Source of the DNA: Rachicladosporium sp. CCFEE 5018
Taxonomy: Eukaryota; Ascomycota; Dothideomycetes; Cladosporiales; Cladosporiaceae
Length of the DNA stretch: 64,000 nucleotides
Assembly (NCBI GenBank): GCA_002077045.2
Contig: KZ111147.1
Span: 478,666-542,665, forward strand
Direction of reading: 5' to 3'
Shown here: in pieces, positions 18,681-29,234 of the stretch
Layout: every line of letters begins with the position of its first letter
How positions within the stretch are numbered: position 1 is the first letter of the stretch
Translations under genes and position numbers: made by a program
The notes under the pieces: generated by a model
What the model saw: the letters and a program-made list of their open reading frames with translations, nothing else
The model's database searches: none
What the model was told of the DNA's origin: nothing

Positions 18681-21268
18681 ATGGCTGACCAGGCTGACTC
18701 CACCCCTCCATCATCAAATGCGCAAAATCAAGAGCGACCACAGCCGGTGTCAGCACCTCAGAGTGAGATCACAGCTCACGGCATACTTGAGACACCCTCC
18801 CATGGGATCGAGATCAACTTCCCTCCCACAGCCGCAGGAGCTGGCGAACAGAGTGGCCGAACAGATGGCAGTCCTCAATATGTTAGGCATATGTCCATGC
18901 CAACATATGCTAGCCCAATACGGCACCATAGACGGACACCTTCGAGGACGAAGAAGGTGAAGGAGACGCTGAATGCTCGGAGTCACTACGGCAGTAGAGA
19001 CGGCGACGAGGATGATGGGAAGAATGTGCATAGGATCAATCAGTACGAGATCAAAGAGGAGATTGGGCGAGGCAGCTTCGGCGCCGTATACCGCGCGATA
19101 GACCAGTATGGCGTTGAATATGTAAGTCCATGGCCGCGCTGTCCTGGGAATATGCGAGTGGCTGATTTAGTGTGGTAACAAGGCTGTCAAAGAATTCTCC
19201 AAGTCTCGACTGCGAAAGAGAGCCAACTCGAATCTACTTCGACAAGGTCCGAATGGAAAGCAACGTCGACCTGGTCATCTAGCCGCTGGTGCAGGCTTCA
19301 ATGCGCCGCTGCATCGGAGAACATCTGAGGACCGCAAGGGTGAGGTCGATAGCAATAATTCTCTTAACCTGATTAAGGAAGAGATTGCTATCATGAAGAA
19401 GCTCAGTCACAACAACCTTGTCGCCTTGCACGAAGTACTTGACGATCCTGACGAAGATTCTCTTTACATGATTATGGACATGTGTAAAAAAGGCGTTGTT
19501 ATGAAAGTCGATCTAGGCTCTCGAGCAGATCCATATGACGAGGAGGTCTGCAGATGCTGGTTCCGCGATATGATTCTCGGAATTGAGTATCTACATGCTC
19601 AAGGTGTGGTTCATCGCGACATCAAGCCCGACAATTGCTTGATCACCGACGATGACGTGCTGAAGATTGTCGACTTTGGCGTGAGTGAGATGTTCGAGAA
19701 GCAGAGCGACATGGCCACTGCGAAGAGCGCAGGGAGTCCAGCTTTCATGGCTCCAGAGCTATGCGTGGTAAAGCATGGTGAGATTAGTGGCCGAGCTGCC
19801 GACATCTGGAGCATGGGCGTTACACTGTACTGTCTGCGATATGGGCACATTCCATTCGAGAAGGACAATATGCTGGAGCTCTACGATAGCATACGAGATG
19901 ATGAGCTCGTGATTGAGGACGAAGACGATAAGACCTTCGAGGATCTGATCAGGCGGCTGCTGGAAAAGGACTCGAAGAAGAGGATCACGATCGAGGAAAT
20001 GAGGGTAAGAGGTTTAGAGTCAGGGATCTGCGTTGAGTACTAATTGACTGCAGGAACACGACTGGATCACGAAGAATGGCGAAGACCCGCTACTCTCGGC
20101 AGAAGAAAATTGCGCGGATCTGGTTGAGCCTCCAACTCAGATCGAGATGAATCACGCCATCACCGGTAACATGGGGAATCTCATGAGCATGATGCGCGCA
20201 GTGAAACGCTTCAAAGCACTGCTGTCACGCAAGCGACCGCATGTCCTGGACGGCATGTTTGGCCGCGACTCACGTATTGTACAGCCGCCTCACTCTTTAC
20301 GTCCACGGGTACAAGGTGATGCGGCACCAGCCCGAAGTCTAGACGCCCACGACCGAAAGCCGATGGAACGGGCGCTGACAGTCGAAGGACTGCATCGCGA
20401 CGTGCCCGTCAGTGACGAGATGGAGAAGCTTCCGAAAGGCATGGACCATTTGGTGAAAGTAGCTTCGTCACCGGATAAAGCACTGCAACGGAAAGACAGC
20501 GAGCAGCCATCTACACCCGAGAAGCATGAACGCCAAGACGAGCGGCCGGAGACCACCCCGTCAGATCATCGATCAACACCCAAGTCCACAGTCTCACGAG
20601 CCTTCACCTTTCCCGCCGAGAACGACACCGCAAAGGGTCACGCCCACAACCCTCTCCTCGACACAGCCTTCCTGGACATTGGCCTAGACCCAGATGACCC
20701 GGAGCTCCACGGCTCCCCTGACCACCCTGTCGTAGCTGAGTCCCCGCCGGCAGTAGACATGAACATCTACGAGCAAGCCTATCAAGACGAGATGAAGCGG
20801 ATCGCCGAAGCGAGAGGCGAGAAGCCGGCGATGTTTCTGAATCGACGCGTGGAGCATAGGGAGGATTTAAAAAATCATGCTGTGATTTTGGATCATCCTA
20901 TCAAGGCTGCGGGGAAGATCGCCGAGAGGATGGGGTTGACGGGTAAGTCTGGGGGAGGTGGGTTCGCGAAGCTCATCAGGCAGGCGAAGGAGAGGCAGGA
21001 TGCTGGGAACGTTGGCGGTGAGGAAGAGGGCGAAGTTAGAGGCGAGGGCGCTGGAGACGAGCAGGACGATGCCGCAAGGGCACTGGCTGATCCGAAAGCT
21101 TTACCGGCTGAAGAAGATGAAGCTGGCGACAACGTCCAGGATGATCTTCCTGATAGGACTGCACGGCCGCAACGACCTCTCGAGGGCCTGCGAGGGAGCA
21201 TGGCGCTCGATATGCCGGGTGCGTTTCCCATGACGACTGAGGCAGGCGCTTCGAAGCGATTAGGATGA
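18681..21268 (+). CDS. CaMKK-type protein kinase (Ssp1/CmkC-like)
   Basis: Three exons, 18681-19121, 19183-20004 and 20054-21268; 825 residues. The kinase domain begins at about residue 120 (glycine loop GRGSFGAVY), has the VAIK-equivalent lysine in AVKEFSKSRLRKR, HRDIKPDN near 291, DFG near 310 and SPAFMAPEL. Between the lysine and helix C lies a long basic, Arg/Pro-containing insert, the hallmark of CaMKK. S. pombe Ssp1, A. nidulans CmkC and yeast Sak1/Tos3/Elm1 belong here and activate AMPK/Snf1 and CaMK. The tail of about 400 residues is disordered, acidic and Pro-rich. The acceptor of intron 1 could also be 12 nt upstream (TTTAG at 19170), adding four residues; I prefer AAG because EY|AVKEF matches the family. 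The RPA49 gene converges from the right. Confidence 0.85.
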
Positions 21269-21554
21269 GCGAGAGAGTGGATACAAGGGGGATTCAGTCA
21301 CGGCACTGGATCGCGGTGTATTTGTATACATACGTATTGTGGAAGAGCATGTGCAGACGGCACCAAAGCGGAAGATGTTCGATTGCAGTACGTTCTGCGC
21401 ACATTTGGCCAGCACGAGCGGCTACTCGACAAGTTTTTCATCTTCGACACCACGTCTCTGGTGGTCTGTCTAGTACCACGGTGCTGAGCTCCGTCTCGCG
21501 AGGAAGAGTGTCACGCTTCCGCTGCTTACTCACTCATTCACTATAACGCTCCAT

Positions 21555-22817
21555 CTACCTCCGCCTCCCTGCCCTCGCCCTAGGAAACTCCAACGGCAAC
21601 TTCAGCTTCGCCACCTTCGTCGCACTCGCCATCGCTTTCGTCAATTTCCACAACTCCCTCTCCTTCTCCGTCGGCGGGCTAATCCTACAGCCCAGCTCCG
21701 AAAAGTACTGTCCCAGCTGCTTGTTCTCCAACTTCAAGTCGTCCTTGAGATTACTCATCTCCACGGTGTAGTTGTCGATATACAGTGCCAGCGCGCAGAT
21801 GTGGGTGTAGAGATAGTCTTGCTGGAACTTGTTCAGCTCGTTCCCAGCGGCGAAGCGGTGGCGCACAGAGTCGATAAGCGTTTCGGGGTATGTGGACATT
21901 TTCTTAACTAGAACTTCTTTCTTCGGCACCTTTTTGCCGCCGCGACCGGCTGGCGCTAGAGCTTCGTGAAATTCGAGCAGTGCATTCAAGTAGCCCAGCG
22001 CTTTCAACTTCGTGTACTCGCCTGCTTTCGCGATCTCGGACACGCGGAACGCAGTCATGCGGTTGCTGAAGTCCATCGGTATGTCGGCTAGGGCGTTGTC
22101 TTGCCAGTCTTTTACTTGGACTAGGCGTTGATCTGAGAGTGGGATGAGGATGTCCAGGTCGTAGACGTCTTCTACACGCTCGGCTTTGAGATTTGGTTTG
22201 GGGATGGGTTTGGCAGCGAGTGCGGCTTCGGCTTCTTCTTCCTCCGTCTTGATGTGGGCTGCTTTCACTGCTACGGAGCCGAGGATGGCGGTCTCGACAT
22301 CGTTTGGCTTGCCCTGTGCGTTGCCGCCTTTCGTGATTGCGTTCACGGTTTTGCTGGCGATTGCCTTCTTGGCTTTCTTCGTGCCGAAGGTCTCGCCAAG
22401 GATCTCTCGCTGCTTGCCAATCGTCCGCTCTCGGTTGCTGTTCTCCACTTGCTGAGTCTCCGAGCGTAACGTGCTGCGTAGCGTGACATGTTGAGCGGGC
22501 GTAAGGTCAAGTGACTGGGTGGCAGGGTCGTAGACGGCGATGTAGTGGGATAGAGGTGAGGTTGCTGGCGTGGGTAGGGCGGTGTAGTCCAGGCGAGGAT
22601 GTTTGGTGGAGTGAAGGAGGGTGGATGATTCGTTCCGGTAGGCTTCGAATGGAATTGAGGGCGCTGTGCAGCCAGGCGTAGAGGCTATGATAGGTCTCGC
22701 ATTGGGGTCGGTCGAGGAGGAATGGGTGACTTTCAGTATTCCGGTGTCGACCTTCTTGCTGGGTGTCTGAACTCCATTGCTCTGCCTCTTGCGCTTCTTT
22801 TCCACCATCTGAGCCAT
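21555..22817 (-). CDS. RPA49: RNA polymerase I subunit A49
   Basis: 420 residues from ATG 22817, one exon. The N-terminal half resembles the A49 dimerisation module (LTPAQHVTLRSTLRS; RNREIT-like NSNRERTIGKQREILGETFG). The C-terminal half has the tandem winged-helix region (DLDILIPLSDQRLVQVKDWQDN, LIDSVRHRFAAG). A49 with A34.5 forms the TFIIF/TFIIE-like module of Pol I and acts in the nucleolus on rDNA transcription. An upstream in-frame TTG lies two codons before; ATG was chosen. It shares a 154-bp divergent promoter with ureF. Ends in a basic RARAGRRR tail. Confidence 0.92.
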   Translation of the reverse strand: MAQMVEKKRKRQSNGVQTPSKKVDTGILKVTHSSSTDPNARPIIASTPGCTAPSIPFEAYRNESSTLLHSTKHPRLDYTALPTPATSPLSHYIAVYDPATQSLDLTPAQHVTLRSTLRSETQQVENSNRERTIGKQREILGETFGTKKAKKAIASKTVNAITKGGNAQGKPNDVETAILGSVAVKAAHIKTEEEEAEAALAAKPIPKPNLKAERVEDVYDLDILIPLSDQRLVQVKDWQDNALADIPMDFSNRMTAFRVSEIAKAGEYTKLKALGYLNALLEFHEALAPAGRGGKKVPKKEVLVKKMSTYPETLIDSVRHRFAAGNELNKFQQDYLYTHICALALYIDNYTVEMSNLKDDLKLENKQLGQYFSELGCRISPPTEKERELWKLTKAMASATKVAKLKLPLEFPRARAGRRR

Positions 22818-22971
22818 CTTGAGCAAGTCCTTAGTAAGTTCGTGCAGCTAAGCACATTTTCCAATGCGTCAATAATCTTTTGGATGTGAAAGTCGAATTC
22901 GCGCTTACATAAGGCAGCCGACAGCATACCTCGTTGATCAGAAGTCCTGTTCCTCATCTCGAGCTTCCAGC
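22818..22971. promoter_or_regulatory. Compact bidirectional promoter RPA49 / UreF
   Basis: Only 154 bp separate the two start codons, so both genes must be driven from overlapping elements. No canonical box could be assigned with confidence. Confidence 0.6.
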
Positions 22972-23777
22972 ATGGCGCAGTCGACTACAACGCTACATGC
23001 ACTCCTCCTGCTGTCCGACTCGGCTCTTCCACTCGGCTCCTTCGCGTTCAGCAGTGGTCTGGAGTCCTTCTTAGCCCACCGGAAGACAAAGACTGGGCCC
23101 AAGCGAACCTCAGGCCCTCCCAATGGCACGGAGCAAGACATCAGGTACTTCCATGCTTTCTTGGAGCAGTCACTGGAGAATCTTGCCAGTACTGCTCTGC
23201 CGTACGTGACGACTGCAGCTCGCGCTGGCGATGATGTCGATGTAAAGCAAATCTTGCTTGATCTGGACAATGACTTCGACGCGTCCACGCCCTGCACTGT
23301 CGCGCGCCGAGCGAGTATCAGTCAAGGCAAGGCCCTGCTTGCGATTTGGGAACGAGCACTGTCAAGTTCCACAGCACCTACCGACCAAGCTCGGAGTCTC
23401 GGAGCTGCAGTGTCTGATTGTGCCACATTGGTCAAGTCTACCAAACCAGGCACCGCGTCTTCGAGCAGCTACAACGGCCATTTGCCACCTCTGTTTGGCG
23501 CAGTCGCGGCTGCAATGGGTCTTCCGATCGAACAAACGAGCTACCTGCTCCTGTTGAACCACGCTAAGGCGATACTTTCGGCTGCTGTCAGAGCCAGTAT
23601 CCTAGGACCTTACCAATCCCAAAGTGTTCTGGCCAGTGAATCTTTGCAGGCCACATCAAGATCCTCATCGACCGCTATGGAGCAGTCAAGGCTGAAGATG
23701 CAGCAGTGAGTGTGCCCACTATGGACGTGTGGATGGGTAGACATGAGCTGCTGTATTCGCGCATCTTCAATTCTTGA
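22972..23777 (+). CDS. ureF: Urease accessory protein UreF, with a C-terminal frameshift
   Basis: Starts at ATG 22972 and reads as UreF: SDSALPLGSFAFSSGLES at the N-terminus, HLPPLFGAVAAAMGL and the helical AKAILSAAVRASILGPYQSQSVLASE. UreF works with UreD/H and UreG to insert nickel into urease. The first frame ends at 23709. The conserved C-terminus (HIKILIDRYGAVKAEDA, then PTMDVWMGRHELLYSRIFNS) instead appears in a second frame from 23652 to the TGA at 23777. One base is missing near 23650-23652, for example a third C in the CC run. No intron of reasonable length repairs it. Either a sequencing/assembly error or a genuine truncating mutation replacing the last ~42 residues with ~20 unrelated ones. 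Confidence 0.85.
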
Positions 23778-23896
23778 AAGTGTGACTCCGATTTTACCGC
23801 AAAATCGCCCTTACAGACCGCGAAAGACGTAAGCCCAACGCTGCTGCCCTAGTGTGAAGCCCGCACTGCGGCAGAGCTTTAACGCAAGTGCAGAGA

Positions 23897-24520
23897 ATGC
23901 AAAAGTGCACCGAGTCGAACGGCGTACGTTTGCCAATGCAAGCGCATTACGAGTTCCGCAAATTACATTTCGATGTGAGTGGGACAGATCTGACTCCAGT
24001 ATTTGCGGATACAGTGACTAAAGTCACATAGTTATTCCCCCAGCCGCGAATGCAACATCAGCGTGCTCTACCTACGCCCATTGCGCCCGCTACATCCAGC
24101 CAAGTAGCCCAAGGCTATCCGACGGCGCAGCAGCGACCCCCTCAGATACCCAGCCTTACTGCTTTACCAGCTGCACCGGTGGCAGCGTATAGCCAAGCCC
24201 CGCGGACACAACAAGCGCAGCAGGCTCATCAGCAACTACCCATGCGCCCGATGGCCGCGACTCCTCTGCAAACGCGGCTCTGTGGTCCTCAACAACTTCA
24301 AGTACCTCATCCACGGCATGCTGCCCATCGAGCGCCAAGAAACTCGTGTTTTGTGCCTACTCGGCAGGTTCAGCAACGGCAGCCGCCATAGCTGCAAAGG
24401 ACTGCGACTGCCCCGCATACTCCACGGGCTGCTTCACTCCCCGCTGAGTCGGCGGCACGGACTACTGTCGCTCGTCCGGTAGCACCAACTCCGATGCAGC
24501 ATGCGCAGCCTAGGCGATAG
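23897..24520 (+). CDS. Small Gln/Pro/Ala-rich protein, hypothetical
   Basis: Proposed exons 23897-23974, 24032-24301 and 24392-24520, giving 158 residues. Intron 1 has a strong GTGAGT donor, CTAAA branch-like site and CATAG acceptor; intron 2 has GTACCT and CCATAG. Without intron 2 the frame is open through to 24520 except for a single TAG at 24389-24391. Composition is even throughout: Gln, Pro, Ala and Thr with few acidic residues and no domain. I do not recognise the family. The short first exon (MQKCTESNGVRLPMQAHYE) is supported only by splice signals. Confidence 0.4.
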
Positions 24521-24749
24521 AAGTGCTGCTGCATCCGAGCAATATAGAACTCCCAATCACGTCATTGGACGTGCGCCGCTGTAGTGGCAGCGGCAAATAT
24601 GCACGCTTGGAAGAGACTTAGGAAGCTGGTAGGAGCATAGGTAAGGGAAGTGCACGACAACCATACACAAAGGCCGCAAGAAGTTACGCGTTAATTCATC
24701 ATAGAGACTTCTGATTACTATACACTCTCACCACCAAAGCTCCCCTCCA

Positions 24750-25207
24750 TCAACCAGGCACCGACGTCGCAGTCGGCATCGCCACAAACTGCGTCGTGGT
24801 CACTACACTGATCTTGCCGGGCTGTCGGTCAATCGCTTCTTTCGTATTGTACAGCAAAACCAGGAGCCAGATCAGCAAGCCGGTTGTGACGGACCAGGTC
24901 ATCCAGACGCTGACTGCATTTGACGAGCTTGTGCTTTTTGGTTCGCCGCAAGTCACGCATGGTGCTGGCTCGGTCTCGTTGTTGGTGGGTTCTGCGGACT
25001 TGACGTTGTGATTGCAGCAGTTGATCTGGACTTGCGCTGGGGCTGGTAGAGGTGCTGGCGCGGGAGTGATCGGGTTAAGTGCTTCGTAGGATGGCGAGGC
25101 GCTGTGGCGAAAGTTAAGGGGGATTGAAGAGACTAAGTGTGATGAAGTGCGTACAGTTTCTCGATGTCGGCGGCATTGGCACCGTGGGAGCATTGTCGAG
25201 AAGCCAT
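24750..25207 (-). CDS. Small single-pass membrane protein, hypothetical
   Basis: Two exons, 25207-25155 and 25101-24750, with a 53-bp intron (GTACGC donor, CTTAACT branch, CCACAG acceptor) give 134 residues. A Pro/Ala-rich stretch is followed by a Cys-rich segment (NCCNHN and PCVTCGEP) and one hydrophobic helix at about residues 85-105 (VWMTWSVTTGLLIWLLVLLY), then a short soluble tail. There is no signal peptide at the start. The four cysteines before the helix could bind metal or form disulphides. Family unknown. Confidence 0.6.
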
Positions 25208-25611
25208 TTGTGACAGTTGAGGTCTGATGCCTCGTTGCTTTGTCTCGTACACAGATCAATGAGAAACTCTGCGACTTGCTGCAGCTGCTTAAGCATGTGA
25301 ACCCTATCGCATACCTTTGCGAAGGAAGAGGCAGTGCAGTGGCGCGAGCCCCCCTGTCACGGCCATCCCTGAGGCTGTAGTTGCCTCTAAAGCCTCAGGC
25401 ATTCACTTATTCGACTGCGCCCTGTGCACGTTGAAGCTATGCTTTTTGCCATAGGCTGCTTACGTTCCTGTGTAGATGCTTATCATCGTGTCACAAGCGG
25501 CCTCTCGAGTCCTGCCCCAGATTTGGTGGTCTCGCAAACGTGGTGAGGGCGGAAGAAGCCGTGCCATGGCGTGGTCGACGCTTGACAAAGGTCATATGAC
25601 CTCGCAATTGC
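25208..25611. other. Intergenic, no gene seen
   Basis: About 400 bp. Nothing supported. Confidence 0.5.
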
Positions 25612-26087
25612 TCAATCAGCTCTCAGGCCCATGACTCCAGCGAAAAGACCAAAGCCGCCCGAGTAACGTGGTCTCCGCCGTGATCGCTCTGTTGGTTTGC
25701 CGGATTGACCGTCGCGGCGGGACACGCTGCTGCCACCGAAGTCGCCACTGGTCTGACGGTGGCTAGTACCCGTTGCTAGATTTGCATCGGCATCTGGCTT
25801 ACGTGTTCCGAGCAAAGGTGTTGCTCATATGGCGGAGGTGGGCTTTCTTCACGGACTGATGTGACTGTCCCGTGCTCGACCGGCAGAATGTGCCTAGTAG
25901 AGGATGCGGGACTCGTAGATTTAGACGCTGCTCCGTCCTCACTGTGGAACTGTTCATGGTGACAGTGTTGTTGTGTTCGATGGCTGATGTCGTCAACCCC
26001 TCGCCGTCGCCTTGTCTCATCTACGATGCCGCCACGTGCGAGGCTCGCGCTTTCGAAGCTCCTATAGGCAAGGCGGAGCATGTCCAT
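25612..26087 (-). pseudogene. Hypothetical gene, probably frameshifted
   Basis: From ATG 26087 (context CACCATGGAC) a frame reads through a Ser/His/Arg-rich region to a convincing REESPPPPYEQ segment, then stops at 25776. A second frame from about 25826 continues protein-like (LLGTRKPDADANLATG, later RSRRRPRYSGGFGLFAGVMG) to a TGA at 25612. The two parts are offset by one missing base near 25826. A very short or weak intron could join them instead; no candidate has normal length and a good donor. The PPPPY motif resembles a WW-domain ligand. Function unknown. Confidence 0.4.
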
Positions 26088-27128
26088 GGTGACCAACGCG
26101 TCGCTAGCAGCGGTAGCCGTCGGATGGCAGTGGTGAAGATCTTGATGATGGGGCTGTGTCAAGGTGATGCGGCGATCGGAATCGGAACTGGTAATGAGAC
26201 CGATCACGAAGAACACTTCACCTACCTGGCATCGTAGTTTATAACTTGATCATCACTGTATTCAGGCTTTCAAATTAGTTGCATCACCATTGGCTGGTTC
26301 GCATCGTATCGTGGGTGGTGCGACGTAATATTGTGAAGCATTGAAGCCTGGAGGGCGAAGCTTGACTGCCGCCGATCCTCCCGTCAGCACAGCCCACTGG
26401 CTGATTTTACGAGGCATCCTGTACGACAATTGCGCTACTGCCATAGTTCGCTAGACACAACATTTAATGTCCGCATAGCATCGTGCAAATGGTATTACTT
26501 ACATCCACAGCTGGAGAAGTCCACTTAAGAGCTACTGGGACTAACAAGATGCGTCATGTGCCTGAACCCTCTGGTATCCCTGCTGGACGGCCATCTACTT
26601 TTCGAACATGGGTCTCATGGCCCAAACGTTTGCGGCCTTGTGCGACCATGTCATGTGCGACTCCCCTGTCGATGCTTGCAGGTATCTCTACGTTGCATGG
26701 ACCACTGTACATGACGTCGTCGGAAGGGATGGTACCCAGCCTGGGATCGTTTGAACAGTCGGAATCGCAATGGCTAAAAAGAGTCCGTCTATGAATCGGA
26801 GATACCCTCCTGGTAATCCAGGAACCCTGCGTCAGGTGGAGTCCTGGTTCGAGCACACTGGTGCCTTCCCAACATCCGGTGAGGTGCTTGAATGGCCGGC
26901 GCAGGATATGAGGAACAGGATGGTCCTGACTAGCCTGGCTTCGAAGGAGATGAAGAAAGCAACGAATGAAAAGTGTAGAGATGCTCTGTCAGCCTACCTT
27001 GGAGCTTGGCTCATACCACCAATGCCTGTCAGCCTACTGCGAGCCGTGTCTTGCTGAAATCGTCAATATGCATACCCCACCAGCGCCTCGCTAGAGCCCA
27101 CAAACCTATCTCACTCGCATCTGGATCC
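26088..27128. other. Intergenic, no confident gene
   Basis: About 1 kb. An open frame at about 26770-27057 (plus) has a charged, protein-like stretch (EMKKATNEKCRDALSAYLGAW) but no upstream support or family resemblance, so it is not called. Confidence 0.4.
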
Positions 27129-28347
27129 TCACTTCCCATCCTTTTTCTTACGAAGACTCTGACCTTCACCGTCAAAGTAGTGCTTCTTCTTTTGCTCCGC
27201 GTCGGCTTCAGCCTGTCCCTCCTTGTTGCGCAGAGGCTTGATCTCGTAGCCGAAGAACAGCTTGTTGGGTGGCAGTCGAAGTGGCTGCGGGCCGTTGCGA
27301 TTCTGTACAGTCCGCGGCATGCCGGGTATGGCCATGCTACCTGACTGTGCGACTGGTGTCGATGCACCTGGTGTTGACGCTGGCGTGAGAACAGCAGCCT
27401 TACCCTTCTTGTTCACCAGCTTGTGGCCACCACCAGAGAAGTGAGATGTCGCCTTCGCGTGACCGAGAGCTGCTGTGTCCGAGCTAGGTGCGATTGCGGA
27501 GTAGTTGATCGCTTGTGCCATGCTCCCCTCCGTATGCATCATGCCGCCCTTCCCTGCCATCGTGCTTCCAATGCTTCGTGGCGTACTCGTCCCACTCGCC
27601 CTCTGAGGTGCCACATAACCCAGCGGCTCCGCGAAGTCGACGTTCAAATCCGTCTCCTGCACACTGATTGCGCCCTTCTCACCTGCAGGCTTGACCTCCA
27701 GCACAGCCATCTCGTAGGTCATATCGTTGTAGCGAAAGGTGAAGACATCGCCGACTGTCAGACAGGAGAAGCCGCGGAAGGAGTTCTCGAGGACAGCTTT
27801 GGGGTCGGAGATGTCAAGGAATGAAGGACTTTGTGCTTGCAGCTTGATGAAGTTGCCGGCCGGGAGGTCTGTGGATTTGATCTGGAGGAGGTCGCCGGGC
27901 TCAAGGAGGAGTGTGTTCATGAGCTGTTCGCTGTTAGTCAGCTTCACCTTATTGATCTCTCCCAAGGGTGCATACCCAGTACGGCAGATAACATCGTCCC
28001 TCCTCTGCAGTGAATTCCAGCACACCGGCGTGCGTGCTCTTGCTCTTCGCGCCGTTCGTGAGCTCGAACAGCATAGGGTATGTGATGTGAAGCTGAGTAA
28101 GTTTGTCTAGTGCTGATGCCGGCATGAAGACCTTTCCACCGTGATTCGCCGACTCTCGCTCTGGCCCAGGCATCATGGCGACTGGGTAACAGCGGTAGTA
28201 CTCGTCGAAGCGTCGAGGTCGTGCGCCACGGGCGAGCATGGCGCGTTGGTACATGCCCATCGCATCGTCTTCGTCTCCGTTGAAGTAGTAGGACTGGGAG
28301 AGAAGTCAGCGACGATGTAGGTGCAGGGGACTTCAGATACTGACCAT
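27129..28347 (-). CDS. UFD1: Ubiquitin fusion degradation protein UFD1
   Basis: Three exons, 28347-28345, 28293-27976 and 27923-27129, with introns of 51 and 52 bp; 371 residues. The first exon is just the ATG codon. The UFD1 core follows: RRFDEYYRCYPVAMM, GGKVFMPASALDKL, YPMLFELTN, GVLEFTAEEGRCYLPYW and LLLEPGDLLQI. The C-terminal third is Ser/Thr/Gly-rich and ends with a conserved basic segment (NKLFFGYEIKPLRNKEG) that resembles the Cdc48/Npl4-binding region. UFD1 with Npl4 recruits Cdc48/p97 to ubiquitylated proteins in ER-associated degradation. If the ATG exon is wrong, the next in-frame ATG (28260, MGMYQRAM) gives a product 12 residues shorter. Confidence 0.93.
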
Positions 28348-29234
28348 GGTTGCGAAGTTGTTGGTGAGTAGAAGGAAGGAGTAGGTACCTAGGAAGGTAT
28401 ATGGTCTACGCCAGATGTGTGTCCAGTGGTAGTGAATCCGGCGTTATCGGATTTAGACGATGACGGAGTTCTGATTGGGGGACGTCGAACTTGACCTCAC
28501 CTGCTAAGTCATCTATCTATTGTGATTCTGGTACACCGGTCATGCGGTTTCACAGCCAGTCACGATATAATGGTTGCTTAGCATTGTTCATCCATCACTT
28601 GATACCTCTTCATTACGACATGTCATCTGCCCTTGTCCTCCGCACGAGCAGCGTTCCGTATAGCTTGAGTCCTACACACGGCACCAGGCGCCTTTCGAGT
28701 CTTGTGCACTATCTTCCCATCCTGTTCAAGAACCCCGCAATATGTCATCGAAGTACGCGCTCGGACACGATCTCCGCTCAGTGATGACTGGGAGTGAATC
28801 TCATGGAATTGTGCGCCTCGATAGAGCCCTTGAACAGGTCTGCTGCAACGAATTCAAAGTAGGTATTGGCAATTGCGATGTTGCCTATTCTCACTTTAGC
28901 ACTATGCTCAAGGTGCTCAAGTGTATGGTCTACAGGATACGCTGGCGGTATGGTATCGTTCTCGTTGTCTCATCACTTCAATGCCTCGATCTCCTCACTC
29001 AGAATTAGGCTTCCGCACGTGACAGACAGTATGCGTGCTCTAGTATGGCAATAGAGCATTCATGTGATACGCTAATGCACGCTTGCAGCTACTGAAGCAG
29101 CAACGGCGGCGATGAGCATTGAAATATGTCGACTCACTCGAGCACTCGACAATAACACTCATACACTCGACAATACCAACCACCGAGATTGTTCGCGCTT
29201 CTGTTCCGACTCCCATCAGACAAGAGCCACTACG
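28348..29234. other. Divergent intergenic region, UFD1 / coiled-coil gene
   Basis: About 890 bp. Short open frames have no support. Two nearby copies of CACTCGACAATA occur at about 29143-29175, close to the start of the next gene. Confidence 0.5.

Noticed and set aside
26483..27057. Two consecutive plus-strand frames upstream of UFD1's 3' end
   Set aside because: No start context, no motif, no intron that joins them; kept only as an intergenic note.
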